DNA from: Cryptomeria japonica
Lineage: Eukaryota; Streptophyta; Pinopsida; Cupressales; Cupressaceae
Direction of reading: 5' to 3'
Length of the DNA stretch: 64,000 nucleotides
Assembly (NCBI RefSeq): GCF_030272615.1
Contig: NC_081415.1
Coordinates: 513,513,034-513,577,033 of the forward strand
This document shows, piece by piece, positions 47,192 through 59,329 of the stretch. Below the pieces are notes generated by a model that ran no database searches, was not told where the DNA came from, and worked only from the letters and a program-made list of their open reading frames with translations. The first letter of the stretch is position 1. Each line of letters starts with the position of its first letter. The position numbers were made by a program, and so were the translations under genes.

Positions 47192-49699
47192 CTAGCTTAC
47201 AGAGGCGTCATCAGCTTCTATGAATGTAACAGAGTGTGGAATAGAAAGGTATCCCACCATGGCTTGAAATTGGTCCACATTCAGATCAGTAGGGACAGCA
47301 GTGTCTCTCATGATTTTGTCAAGAATGGCTTTATGTGTGGGGGATATGCGTAAGAGCTCAAGGATGGAGATGAGTACGGGTGTCTTCCCTAACTGTTCTA
47401 CAAGGTTATACTCAGGTTTGGTTGATGAGGAAGCAGTGTTTTTAGCTAGAGCACCTTGCAAGGTGAATTTACCTTGATGAGTTGTGATATTACATTAAAA
47501 GGTAGGTTTGGAAGAAGATCTAATGCCTTTTAGGACAATCTTGGGTCTTTGGGTAGAATTTTCAGGTGTTTTGTCCTTTATAATAAAGGTAGAGACATAA
47601 TTGTCCATCAAAATGTGATTGATAGTTGAATCATAGTTATAAGATGTTGTGGTATAGTTGGTCTGGTCATCTGTGGCCTTAGCTTTTCCCTTGTCATGTT
47701 TTGGGAATGGTTCTTTAAACATCTCATGTTCTTGATTGTATGAATGCCCTTCAATCTCAATGTCACCTCTATCAATGAGATCTTGTATGATGTTCTTCAG
47801 TCGATGGAAATTTCCCATCTTATGACCCTTGCTCTTATGAAATTCACAATACTCATCATCATTCCACCAATTTGGTTTAATCTTTGGTTCATATGGAGGA
47901 AAATCCTAAACTGTGATTACTTTGTTTGCCACTAACTTTTTGAAAATAGACTCGAGTGGTTCTCCCAATGGAGTGTACTTCCTTCATGATTTGGAAGTTG
48001 TTTGAGTATTCACTTGGTTGTTTGTAGAGCTTGATCCTGAAAAAATGATTTTGGGTCGCACTGTATTGGCATCAACAACACCATCATTGACTGTGTTCTT
48101 GTTTTTGTTCCAAAATCTTGGCTTGTCTTTTCCTTTAAAGTCATCTTTGTTTTCTTTGAATATTTTGATGATGCCTTGTTCAATTAGGACCTTCTTTGTT
48201 GCTAAGCCTTTTTCAATGACGTCTTTGAAGGTGGATAAGCAAGCTTTTCTCAAGTCATAACCAATGTCTTTTTTAGCATTCTAGGTGAACATCTCTACCA
48301 TTTGTTTTTGTGGAATTTCACAAGAGCATCTGCTAGCTAGATTCCTCCATCTTTGTAAAAGTGATGAAAAAGACTCTCCATCTTTTTGCTTAGTGTTGCA
48401 CAAAGTAGTGACTAATATCTCTGTCTCTATGTTGTAGGAGAAATGTTGGATAAATGCCTTAGCTAAGTCACCCCATGACTTAATTCCAGGTGGGAGTTGG
48501 GAGAACCATTCCATAGCTTGATCACCTAAGCTTTATGGGAATAATCTCATCAAATATGTCTCTTCTGTTGCTACCTCAATCGAAGCTATGAAAAATTGTC
48601 TTATATGTGCCTTAGGATCCCCTTTTCCTCTGTACTTATCAAACTTAGGTGTCACAAAGTTTGTAGGAAATGGAGACATTGGAATGATTTTGTCAAATGG
48701 ATAGGGACATATGTCTCTCATTGTGTAGGTTGGCTTCGATGTAATTAGGTCTTCCATTTTCTTTTGTAAGTCCTTGATTTGTTGCTCCAAATTGTTCTTT
48801 GGTAGAGATCGACTTCTTGGACCATACCCCATGCCTGAACCACCGGGTGGAGGAGAAGCATGTTGCATATATGGATGATATTGATCATACACATGTTCAT
48901 ATGGAGGAGGTCTATAATGATGCTACGTATATGGACCACTTGGTATAGAGTCATGATGAGGAATGGAATATCTACTTTGTCCATGTATACCATACTCTAC
49001 AGGGATGTCATGAGTTTGTTCTAATGTGTTGCCCCCAAATTTGACATGGGGTTTCCTTGCGTCCAAATTTTGAGCATGCCTTTGAATATCCAATTGCTTA
49101 GGTGGTTGATCCTTAGAATTGGTATGTGATTGAGTGTATTTTTCTACATAAGACTTCCATGATGGTCTACGAAGATGAGTATCATATGCTTGACCATGTG
49201 TGTATGGGACCTGTAGTTTTTGAAACAAAGATGATGGTGATTCAGGCACCATATGTGGTCCTCTATTGCCTCCACTATTAGGCCTCCTTTGATCCATGTT
49301 GGAGTGAGTTTGTTGCAAAGGTCAATTTTCCATTATTTGAGACATGTCGAAATCATGAGGGATCTTGGCTCCATTTTGTGCCATCACTTGTAGAAAGTAT
49401 TGTCTATCTCTCCTCATTATTTCCTCAACCAATTGATTGAAATGGGGATTCATAATGGTGTCTTCCACTTCTGCTGAATGTATGGAGAAGTTGTCCATAT
49501 TGTCATTGTGTGTATCATTGTTGTTTGTAGTGTCCATGTTCTCAACATTTGGAATGTTTCTATAAGAATCCATATCAGGTAATGTAGTATGATCAGAATT
49601 GAAAAAGATATCATTGTCATACTCATAGGAAATCATGTTTGCGGACTCTTGAGCCTCTTTAGTTTCTCTCCTAGATTTTTGGGAATGAGTTTCAACCAT
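47192..49699 (-). pseudogene. Gypsy gag polyprotein region
   Basis: A single minus-strand frame from MVETHSQKSRRE (49699) through the retrotransposon gag domain at 48650-48290. The gag landmarks are KFDKYRGKGDPKAHIRQFF, the block ending MEWFSQLPPGIKSW, and ESFSSLLQRWRNLASR. Downstream is CEFHKSKGHKMGNFHRLKN (about 47850-47795), the Cys/His remnant common to this lineage. The frame is interrupted only by single stop codons (TGA, TAG and TAA), with no frameshift as far as I can see. The gag builds the capsid. Confidence 0.85.
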
Positions 49700-51572
49700 G
49701 AACTAGGTATTGACCAAGTTGTGTGAGACTAGATGAAAATGGAAAGAGTATGGAAGACCAAGAGTTGGATGGAATGTAAATGAATCTGAAGTGTACTTGC
49801 AATGTCCAAAGTGTAAGACCAAGTATGTATGTAGTAGAGTAGGTGTGGCTTCCAAAGAGAGGATAGTTTCTCTTGATGAGGTAAGTTGACCTTGACTCTA
49901 AGTAAGACCAAATGAGACCCAAAGGTGATAGACCTTGATGAGGGACCACTTAGAAAAATGTTTTTGTATGTAATGTGTTAACAAAGTATGATGAGGACAA
50001 GCAAGTAACCTTTTGACTCAAGTTTAGACAAATCTAAATGTAATGTAAGGTGTAAAGCAATGATGGACTTTGTGAGACCCAAAGACAGGTTGAATGCTAG
50101 ATGAAAACTTGAAGAGATAGCTTAGGAAGCTCAAGAATTATGAAATTGATTGCTCTTGTTTGTTGGACTGTAAATTTTTCCAATTTGTGAAGTTGTTTGT
50201 TGTGACCCAATCTGAATTTTTGACTGTTTTTTCATGACAAGAGGACACAATGTTGATGAAGACTCAATGTTTGTAAGTGTTTAGACTCAAAATGACTCAA
50301 AGAAAGTGTGTTATTTGATGTAAAATTGTTTTCCATACACTTGAAGACACAAAAGACGCAATGTTTTGATGTTTGGTCTTGAATGTTTGATTGTTCAAAA
50401 TAAGACAAGCACAATTCTTATGGTTGGCCAGGACAATAGTTGTTGATCCCACATGGAGTTTCCCCTAAGGCTATGCTATTCAGAGTGGATACTTAGATTC
50501 TTGACCCCACTTGATCCACCCTTGGCACTCACTTCTCGAGGCAGCCAAGCATAAGTCCCCATGAAAACTCCCCATGGCGAACTTTGTATCTCTACTAAGA
50601 ACTGTATGTGTGTGGGCTGCTACCAAAGGTTCGACCTCCTGCCCCAACAACTAGAAGGATTTTGTCTTCTAAAACAAAAAGATTCTAGTAAGGGAATCCG
50701 CTCGTGTGGCCATACATGCAGCACTTTTAGCTCTGTAAATACAGAAGGCTCCCAGCCGGTAGGGGTTATGCCCTACAAATGATCAAATAAATTTGATCAA
50801 ACAGGTTTATGGGAGACATAGTGTCGGTATAAACTAATCAACACACGTTATTCATAGTTTTCACCATGAATACAGTTATTTATAGTGGTTTGGAAGAAGA
50901 TGGCTTTTCTTTTTCTACCACTTGGGTCGTTCTCTCCTCACTAGTAGTCCTAATGACCACATGGGGAGACAGGCCCTCTAAAGATGAAACAAAAAGAGCC
51001 TATTGCTCAAGACACAAAAGACAATGGTTCAATTTTAGTGCACCAATGGAAATATTTGCTAATCTATGAAAACAAGGCACATAATAAAGATCAAAAGAAA
51101 ATCCTTGTCAAGGTCCTACAACAAGGATTTGTTAGTAGTTTGGATTGTTTCAAATGATCACCCCTTCTTGCAAGCACACAAGTTAGGTAAATTTTAGATC
51201 CAAAAGACTTTGTGAAATAGGGGCCTTCAACAATGCGTTTTGTTGACCAATTCAAATATCTAATTCATCATAAGAAAAGAACCACCTGTGAAATTTCAAG
51301 AGATTTCCAGAAATGTAAGAAAATCCAAAAAAAATTCTAATTTGCTCCAAAAATTAATTTTTTATGAAAAATCATATAAAATTCATATAAAAGCAAAATC
51401 GATCCAAAAAATCTGAAATTTTTACTGAAGAGTCCTGATAGTCTTCCAAACCAGTATAAAAAAATTTTTGCAACAAATCCAAGCAGTTTGTGAGAACGGA
51501 AATATAGGGTTAGAAAAATCCGCAAAAAACACAGATCTAACAAAAATCCATGTCCCACGGGGCATGCCAAAA
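49700..51572 (-). other. Gypsy 5' leader (untranslated)
   Basis: About 1.87 kb between the 5' LTR and the gag start. On the minus strand it opens TTTTGGCATGCCCCGTGGG, the position of the primer site, but I cannot assign a tRNA. No ORF has family features. Confidence 0.6.
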
Positions 51573-52405
51573 TGTATATGGTGAAAATGGAAACAACAAT
51601 ATTGAAAGACTAAATGGATTCAACCACAAAACCCTAGCCTAACAACAACAAAGGTCCACCATAACATATGACAATTACCTAAGACAATGCAAATCAAATG
51701 AAATCATAAAGATTATACCATCACATGTCCAATAGGGTTTGGATCTCCATTCTTCCTATTTCCATTGATCTTGCTTGATATATTTACTCTCAAATTTTAT
51801 ATGTGCACAAGAGCTCAACAAAGAACGGAACCGTGGTTGCAAGTAGGCTTGATTGCATATGCAAGTTCGAAAGCGTAGTGTAGTCGAGTCGTAAGCGGGG
51901 TTGAATGCATAGTGAGTTAGTCAGGATGCATAGATTGATTAGAATGATTGATTAGGGTTGATAATGAAGGAAGTATCCTCTTATATAGAAGACACTATAA
52001 TAAATGGAGGGGTAAGATTGAGAGGTGTAAAAGAGCTCGGCTATGATTAGAGGGTAGGTAAAGAAAATAATAAAATAATGAAAGGGGTAGGTAGTGTATA
52101 AATTAAGAGATGAATGACATGTGTCATGGGTAGAAAAGGCTAATGAATTAATTAAATAAATAAAGATTTATTTAATTAATAGAAGAAGTGGGATCAATTA
52201 AATAAATAAGATATTTATTTAATTTAAGAAAAGGATAATCTAAATAAATAAATGTATTTATTTAAATAAGAAATAAGGCTAGAAGAGGATAAATGAATTA
52301 ATTAAATAAATAAAGATTTATTTAATTAATAGATGAATTAGGCTAAAATAATTAAATAAATAAAAATATTTATTTAATTAGAATGGACAATTTTAGATGT
52401 CTATA
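51573..52405 (-). repeat. 5' LTR of the gypsy element (833 bp)
   Basis: Colinear with 41376-42208. The outer tip reads TATAGACATC on the minus strand because the terminal TG/CA pair has mutated at its second base. The target copy GAACC follows directly. Confidence 0.95.
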
Positions 52406-53065
52406 GAACCAATCTTGAATAAGTGGGTGCCTAGAGGTAAAGAGTTAGAACTCATGTGTTCTTCCCATGCTGATGTAGAAGAGAATGACAATTTAAGGTC
52501 CACATGTGAGTTTATAAAAGAGATGAATATTCTTTCAGTGGAAGGAGTAGGTATAACAAGAAAAGTCCAACTTTATAGGAAAGAATATGCAAATCATAAA
52601 TTTGAAATGTTTCCAGGAGGTTTCATTGGTCTTGTCCAGCTAAAGGAAGAGAAGACTTGGTTAAAGGAGGTGGACCACAATTTGTCCCTAAGGATCAATC
52701 GGATTATTAGTAGTGATGACACATCCTTATTTTTCCAAACAATTGAGGAAATTGAAAAAGTGAAATCTCATTATGGTTCATAGAAACAGAGATTGGGCAT
52801 GTATGAGTCACTTGGAAGCGGCTAGAAGATATGAAACAGAAGATTACTAGTTTTACTTGGCCTAGTGATGATGTGTATCAGGAGTGGAAAGATAAGTATA
52901 TGGGATAGAAAGAAGATGCTCGAGAGTAGTTACAGGAGGTTGCAACAGAACAACAAGCAGAGGAAGTCGTAAATGCTGAAAAGGACTTATAACTACTTCT
53001 TGAAAATGACCAGTTGTTTGTAACAAAATTTATTTTGAAGGGTCCAAAGCTTGTATGCATGCATA
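52406..53065 (+). pseudogene. Long unrecognised ORF, C-terminal part (after gypsy insertion)
   Basis: The frame that ends in Glu-Pro at 41375 resumes at 52406 with the duplicated GAACC and reads ILNKWVPRGKELEL. It continues to 52783 as an open stretch. After one frame change it gives Glu/Lys-rich coiled-coil-like sequence (EDMKQKITSFTWPSDD, then EVATEQQAEEVVNAEKDL) until about 53040. Stops are present. Function unknown. Confidence 0.65.
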
Positions 53066-53785
53066 CTATTATAAATGGATACCAGGACTCCTAAAAAAAT
53101 GATTGCAAGTAATTATAAGAAAACGCTGTAGAAATTTATCTGAGCTTTTTCTAGTCTTATGGAGAATACTCTGAGTTTTGTAATATTTTCTCCAAATTAA
53201 TATCAATATATAGACTAGAAATAGTGTATATACATAAATGTGCATAGAAGTCATAGGGCAACTCATGTCAAATGTGCAACTCAATACAATAAATAATCTT
53301 ATTTTGTAGCCATATAGCATCATAATGTAGTCCTTGACTAAATATGCATGCAAGAAACATCTAGTTCTATTAAGGCACAAGCATCAAAGTCACAGGTTAT
53401 GACAACTAGTGAAAAACATCAAGAACAAAAAGTTTAGTCTCAAGAATTAGGAGTTGTAATTAAAAAACTTACAAGAATGAGGCATATTCATAACTTTTGC
53501 AGTCCCACCTTGGATATCAACACTAGAAGCAACTCATATTGTTCGTGTAAAGACAAGACAATATGGGAGTTCATTATACCCAGGAACTCATGGTGTTGTT
53601 GTTCATGTTGGCTCTGTTGGACCCTACAATTAAGATTCAATATACATTATTCAATAAGATTAACTGTGCAACATAATGAAATATTGAAAAGTGTGTTACC
53701 TTGTTGAGCTTCGCTTGGTTTCGAGAATAGTTTAATATTCTCTACTTAACAAGGCCAACCACGTTAAGGTGGAAGCTCATTTTCC
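53066..53785. other. Unassigned DNA
   Basis: No clear gene. Near 53500-53640 there is weak coding-like sequence without a recognisable family. Confidence 0.3.
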
Positions 53786-54045
53786 CCCTCCCCCCCCCCC
53801 CCCAACATCACTATAAATTCCCCATTAACATCTTATAACATTCATTCATTAATTCTTTCCACCATTAATAAAATATAGCATTCATTCATTAGTATCACAT
53901 AACGTTCATTAACACATAACATTGATTAACATTAATTAACACGCAACATTCATCAATATTAATTAACACATATCATCCATAACCATTAATTAGCACATAA
54001 TTACATTCACTAACACATAAAAATCAGTCATTATCAAATAAGTTA
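53786..54045. repeat. Poly-C tract and ATTAACACATAACATT low-complexity array
   Basis: A C-rich run (53786-53805, with one T) is followed by about 200 bp of irregular CATTCATTAACACATAACATT-type units. Confidence 0.75.
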
Positions 54046-54049
54046 GATT

Positions 54050-55250
54050 ACAATAATTTCTTTCTTTGTTTTTTCTTTGAAGCTATGAAAAGACTAAGTG
54101 GAACATCGGTGTCTTCATCATTTCCCCCCTCTGGAGATGTTCTGCCAACTACTCATGATCTCAATGTATACCTTGTCCTATACTGAGGACGAGGACACTG
54201 AAGTGAAGGGGGGTTCTCTGCAATAACAAAGAAATGGGTTAAATTCAAAACAAAAAATATTATTGTTACAAGTATTTCATTAATTTAGAGAACATAATTG
54301 TTCTGCTCTTTACCTGATGGGGCCACATCATTTTATGTAGCCTCAACCTCAACATGTAGAACACCACGGTCCTCTTCACCTGAGTGGGAAACATCATGTT
54401 CTTGAGGTTGTGTATCCAAATCATGCTCCACTTGCTCACCACCGACTACATGCTCTAAAACATTAACAAGAAAGGTTACATTAATTACTACTCTAATTAC
54501 AAATTAAGATGTTTAATTGTATTAATAGCTAAATAAATAAATTTGAATAGCAAATGAATACCTCCACTACTGGGATGCACATCCAGACGTTCATGTGCAG
54601 GTGGTGTTTCACAATTAGCAGGCTGCATTCCAATGACATGCACATTATTATCATTGCTTGCTTATTTAAAACAAATATAGTCACTTTATGTTGGAACTAA
54701 ACATCAATTAGATTATTGGTAAAGTATTCAATTTGAAAAAACTTCCATTTACCATATTTACTTGTGTGACGGATGCACTCGAATGTTGTGCATGCCCACT
54801 CAATTCTTGTAGCCGATCAGCCATGGCTGAATAGCCTTACTGGTAGGCAATTCTCTTGTCATCTTCTGTGGGTGCTTTATTGATTTTAGAGGCCTGCATT
54901 TTTGCTTGGTACTGTCTTGCATTGTTTGATATAAAAAAACATTTGTAATTTATTAATATTTTGAGACAATATGGGAGTTTACATGAGATACTTACAATTT
55001 GTGCAGCAAGTTTCATGTAACCACCAGAGCCGAGTTTGTGTTGCCTGTGCTTTTCTTGCCTTGCCTTGGTTGCCTTTGACATGTCACTTAGTCTATAAAA
55101 TTTTTGAAATATATTAGATTATATAAATATAAAGAGTAATTAATTAGTACATAATTACATTCTTAATAGTATCCTGTACCTTCTTCTGCCATCTACTGAT
55201 GAATTTCCTTTTTTCCTTTCAATTCTCTCCTTGCACTAATACATTTAGCC
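54050..55250 (-). pseudogene. CACTA (Ptta/En/Spm-type) transposase-like gene, C-terminal exons
   Basis: Minus strand. An exon with MSKATKARQEKHRQHKLGSG and GYMKLAAQI (55082-54999) resembles the N-K-A-N-R-x-K-x-x-x-H-x-x-G-S block of plant Transposase_24 proteins. It ends at a GTAAGT donor. The next exon (about 54917-54752) has QAKMQASKINKAPTED and MADRLQELSGHAQ. Further exons at about 54655-54562, 54455-54315 and 54220-54060 are bounded by GT/AG sites and are acidic, ending DEDTDVPLSLFIASKKKQ. At least two in-frame stops occur. The catalytic N-terminal part is not in the window. Confidence 0.5.
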
Positions 55251-55254
55251 TAAA

Positions 55255-55400
55255 ATTCCAACGGAGAAGGTATATTGTGATAAAACTTGTTTTTTTTTTG
55301 AAAAAATGCCTAATTTCATCGGAATTCCGATGATAATGCAATGATATTTAGGGTTTTTTAGAAAAAGTGCCCACGTTCATCGAAATTCCGATGACAACGT
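55255..55400. repeat. Candidate CACTA subterminal sequence
   Basis: Contains near-palindromic CATCGGAATTCCGATGA (55318) and CATCGAAATTCCGATGA (55378) about 60 bp apart, in a T-rich setting. The motif resembles the subterminal words at 35.8-36.1 kb. The outer TIR is not visible. Confidence 0.4.
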
Positions 55401-55494
55401 GTATTACTTTAAAAAAAAAGAAAAGACCAAGTCATTTCATAAATCCTGCCTCTTTACAAAATCCCGCCTCTGTAGTGAACTTGTGGGTTTAATC

Positions 55495-56128
55495 ATGGCG
55501 GGGAAGATTAATATTGGTGTGACAAGATTGCTTCCTGATGACAAGTGCACCAACATTCCAAATCTATTGCAATCATTAGATAACAGCATGGCACCTTCCA
55601 TAATTAAGAGCCTTATTGAGGAGATCAATGAGAGGGAAGAAGAGCACAAGATCATCGGTATAATAGTAGACACAATGATATGTTTTGGGTTAAAGGCGGT
55701 AGCCAATTTCTATAAGATTCCTCTCTTTGCTTTCCATGCATAGCTCGTCGCCAACTGTGCCATCCACTACTTCATTCCAAGGCTCATCTCTCTTGGGACC
55801 CTTGCTCAGGATGGTAAGACAGAGTCATGCTTCTTCGTATTTTTGTTCTTTTCCTTCTTGCATTTTGGTTAGACTGGTTGTTTTTGGTGTTATTGAAGGA
55901 GCTCCCAAAGAAGAGAAGAAAGTAAGGTATATTCCCTCCATGCCTCTAGAATTGAATAAGGATGGAATAATAGAGAAGGGGGAGATTGTTAGAGCTATTG
56001 ACAGGTTGCTGGTGGGAGAAGATGGTGCAGAGATAAGGAAGCACGTCACCAAATTGATGAGAAGCAGTAGAGATGTGGTGAAGGAAGGAGGATCCTCATT
56101 CAACAACTATAGTAAGTTTCTTCACTAG
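55495..56128 (+). pseudogene. UDP-glycosyltransferase fragment
   Basis: Plus strand, family GT1. Exon 1 (55495-55813) has ITRLLPDD-like start region, IIGIIVDTMICFGLKAVANF (the substrate-side segment before the first conserved loop) and IHYFIPRLISLG. An 85-bp intron with GT at 55814 and AG at 55898 keeps phase 1. Exon 2 (55899-56128) has KKVRYIPSMP, then jumps to the C-terminal block EIVRAIDRLL...EIRKHVTKL...EGGSSFNNYSKFL. The N-terminal region and the whole PSPG sugar-donor box are missing, and codon TAG at 55741 interrupts exon 1. Plant UGTs transfer sugars to small molecules; this one cannot be active. Confidence 0.8.
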
Positions 56129-56149
56129 ATGAAGAAATAGCTTCTTGAC

Positions 56150-57040
56150 TAAAATATTAGGCCATCACTTCTTTAGTTTATCAGATTTTTTGTGGTGCAG
56201 AGAAGCAACTGGGAGGATATGTGGTGATTCAGATTCATTTGGTTTATTGATTCTGTAATGGTGAAATTTCTATAAATGATTTCTTTTTCATTTGCTTTTT
56301 TCATCCTTTTAAGGGAATGTCTTAATGTGTATATATATAAATTGCATAATTTTGTATGAGATTGGGCTCATCATATTTGTCTTGTTTTAAACTTTTATAT
56401 CTATCTTTAATCATGGTTAGAAGGTGGCTTGGTTAAGACATAAAACTAACATTGAATATCCACCAAGAAACCCAACTTTTTGGCTTCGCATCGTGAACTA
56501 CCTCTTTCATCTCCTTGATGAAGGCGTTTGCCAGCTACACAATGCTTTTTTATGAGAATAAGAATGAAAGTTATAAGAAATTCTTCATACACTATACCTC
56601 CATGTAAATGTTTACCTTGGAAACATTAAAGGTTAGTGACCTATCGTATGGCCTTTACAACACCATCCATTACAACAATCACTTGGTTTAAGTTTTTACA
56701 TCATTGTCCATCCTTTGAAACTTAGCAGGAGTAAAAGAAAGGCCATGGACACTTATGACAGCCACATGAATGTGAAAAGATAATTAACTGAAACCTACCT
56801 TGGGATCTCCTTGGCCAATCCAAGGGAATACAATATGAATGAAATCCAAACTATAGATTCTCCCAATGCTTTTTGTCATTCAAAATGACCTCCAAACTGT
56901 ATTGTTCATAGGTATAGTTGGCAGTCGCTCGTACATCGTGTAAGCTATCTAGAAAATTTCAAATGGAGCATGTAATATTTTGAACTTTCTAATTTACAAA
57001 TTTATGTGTGCTAATTGCATTTATTTAAATTCGAGAATCC
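56150..57040. other. Unassigned DNA
   Basis: AT-rich, with minus-strand coding-like scraps near 56480-56560 and 56800-56950 that I cannot place in a family. Confidence 0.3.
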
Positions 57041-57049
57041 ACTTCACAT

Positions 57050-57260
57050 CTATATTAGCAAGATTCTTCTCTTTGTAGAGATTCAAACTATTCAAGAAGG
57101 CTTAAAACTTAGCCTCATAATCTGGACCAATAGATTAAAAAAAATTGAAATAGCTCACAAAATATCTTCATTATAAAAAATCTTAGGTTTATACCTAGCC
57201 ACCCCATCAAAGTTCAATTTTAAAGCCAATAAAGGGAGGATTCCATTTTATCATTTCTTT
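57050..57260 (-). pseudogene. LINE RNase H remnant
   Basis: Minus-strand KLNFDGVARYKPK (about 57215-57180), then GPDYEAKF and NLYKEKNLANIDVKW (about 57130-57040), resemble the W-K-L-N-F-D-G-x-x-x-x-x-P-G and E-A-E-x-x-A-L blocks of LINE-borne RNase H. It is far diverged from the LINE at 3-7.5 kb. Confidence 0.45.
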
Positions 57261-59325
57261 TTTATATCTTTTGGAGATTTAAGGGGCACTAACATAGTAT
57301 GTCAAAGTGGATCTGAAAATGTATCATTTTTTTGTTAGTTTATTGTCCCACTAAGGGAAGTTTAAGAATCATATTATCTGATTTTTATTGGCCAATAGCA
57401 TTTTGTAAATATAAATTATTATTATTTTTATATTGAATAAAACAATTAAATATTACAAAATTGAAGCTACAGAAATAACTAATAAACATAATTGAATCAC
57501 TAGCAGTCCAATAACTCAGAAAAAAAAACAAATGATAATGATTCTATTCAATCAAAGATTCTTTTCTTTAATACTTGCTCAATCAAAGATTATTTTCCTT
57601 GACTCAACCTAAATTCCACACACAATTATAGGAGGTCTCGTTATCCATGTCACTTCCCATAAGGAGTTTCCCACTCCAAGCATATCATATCATTTTAATG
57701 CACCTCCCCACTCGAAGCATATCATTTTAATGTCCCTCCCCATGATAATTATAATTTTTATCTATGGAATTGGCTTCTTCTTCGTTCATTCTCTAAGTGT
57801 TCTAACCCTTTATCTCCTCCCTTCAAACTTCTCCAAAAATAGCAAGAATTAGAAAAATTATCCAATAATCTTTAATATAGATAACATGTTAAAAAAATTA
57901 ACTGTCACCAGAGTTAAGATCCCGGAAATATTTTATTCTTTTTGCATTGAGTGGAACATAACACACATCACCTTGGTATCATTAATTTTTTTGCTTCCAG
58001 ACAAACTAAAAGTGATAAGATTGTTTCAGTGTAAGCCATTAAGAAAAGTGGTCACTGATTTGATGGCTGATCAACTTCCCTCCAGGTGTGGGAGACTCTA
58101 CCGGTAGCTTACACATCAATATGGTAATCATATCTTCATATGCCATGGCCGCAGCAGGGAACGGGGGCCGACATTGATCAATCAGTCGTTGGTAATGGGA
58201 GACATTATTTTAAATGGTATGAAAAATTTCCAACTATGGCTAGATAGATCATGCTTTGGTTTTTAGGAAGCCATTGGAGTGAAGTTGATTGCATCTTTTG
58301 GTGTTAGATAATTTATATTTTCCTCATTGTAGGGAAGATAGGTTGTGTACTTCATATTTTAATGCTTATCTTGAAGGAGATCGGATGTGTGGTGGACATT
58401 TATTTCAAATTATTATTGTCCTACATGACCTATATAATCAAGGGGTTCTATTTATAATCTCATTCATTCATATTGTAAACTTGAATTCATTGATAGGAAT
58501 ATAGTTTATTCATGTCATATTGATCTTCTCATTTTGTTGTGCTTTCCATTAGACCTCTAGATCTTGGGTGGCCATCTCCATAGTCAAATCTTAAAATATT
58601 TACCTTCCTAGATTCTATAAAATAAATGGTTTTATCAAGAATATCATATGGAATAGCTTCTAAATATTTGCATTTGATAACAATATTGTTAGACCATTTT
58701 GCTTTATAGGAAAATAATCTAAACTAGACTTTTTTTTTCAAGCTAAGACAAAACAAAGTAAGGTAGTACAATAATCACTTTGTAAAAATAATTAGCTAAC
58801 ACATCTTCTTTTGGGAATTTTTGTATTTAGTTCTTCCTTTGCAAATCAACAAACCCTATTTTGGTTTCCCAAATATTTACTAAATAACTTTGAAGATAAA
58901 TTGGGAAGAGAATCCATCATATAGATATTTCTTTTCAATAGCCTTAGAGGACATTATTTTGTCTATCATTTATTATAATAGCTAATACCCAATTTTTTTA
59001 TAAGATAACAAGCAAAACCTCTTCTTCACAAACTATGTTTTCCTTAATAATCCAATAATGAAAAAAGTAACCCACATAAAAATTACTTACTCCCTACCAT
59101 GAAGGCAAAAGAACATCCAATTTAAAGATTGATGTACCAAAAGGAAAGAAATATCATCTCAATATTTGTCTTTAACTTATACATTGAATCTATACACACG
59201 AGAATCCCTTTAATAACTCGCTCACAACTTTCAATGCTAGAAGAATGAGTGTTTTCACAAGACTTTCATACTATGATATTTATATCAAAATTCACTTACA
59301 TAGTTTTAGAGTCAAGCTGACCCAT
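57261..59325. other. Intergenic, nothing recognised
   Basis: Includes a short direct repeat with AAGCATATCAT...ATTTTAATG near 57677 and 57716. No coding family seen, including the frames at 57886-58107 and 58289-58504. Confidence 0.45.
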
Positions 59326-59329
59326 TCTC

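Larger units (their letters stand above)
41376..52405 (-). mobile_element. 11.03-kb Ty3/gypsy-derived, non-autonomous LTR element
   Basis: Both LTRs are 833 bp and the flanking 5-mers are identical (GAACC at 41371-41375 and 52406-52410), so the boundaries are certain. A polypurine tract (AAAGAGGGGCAAAA) abuts the left LTR on the minus strand, which gives the orientation. The interior has a leader, gag and protease, then only the C-terminal tail of integrase. Reverse transcriptase, RNase H and the integrase core are absent, so mobility would need help in trans. An antisense PMD gene lies between integrase tail and 3' LTR. Confidence 0.95.

Noticed and set aside
50561-50782. Cys-rich plus-strand open frame in the gypsy leader
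   Set aside because: It lies antisense in the untranslated leader, has no family landmark and is short.
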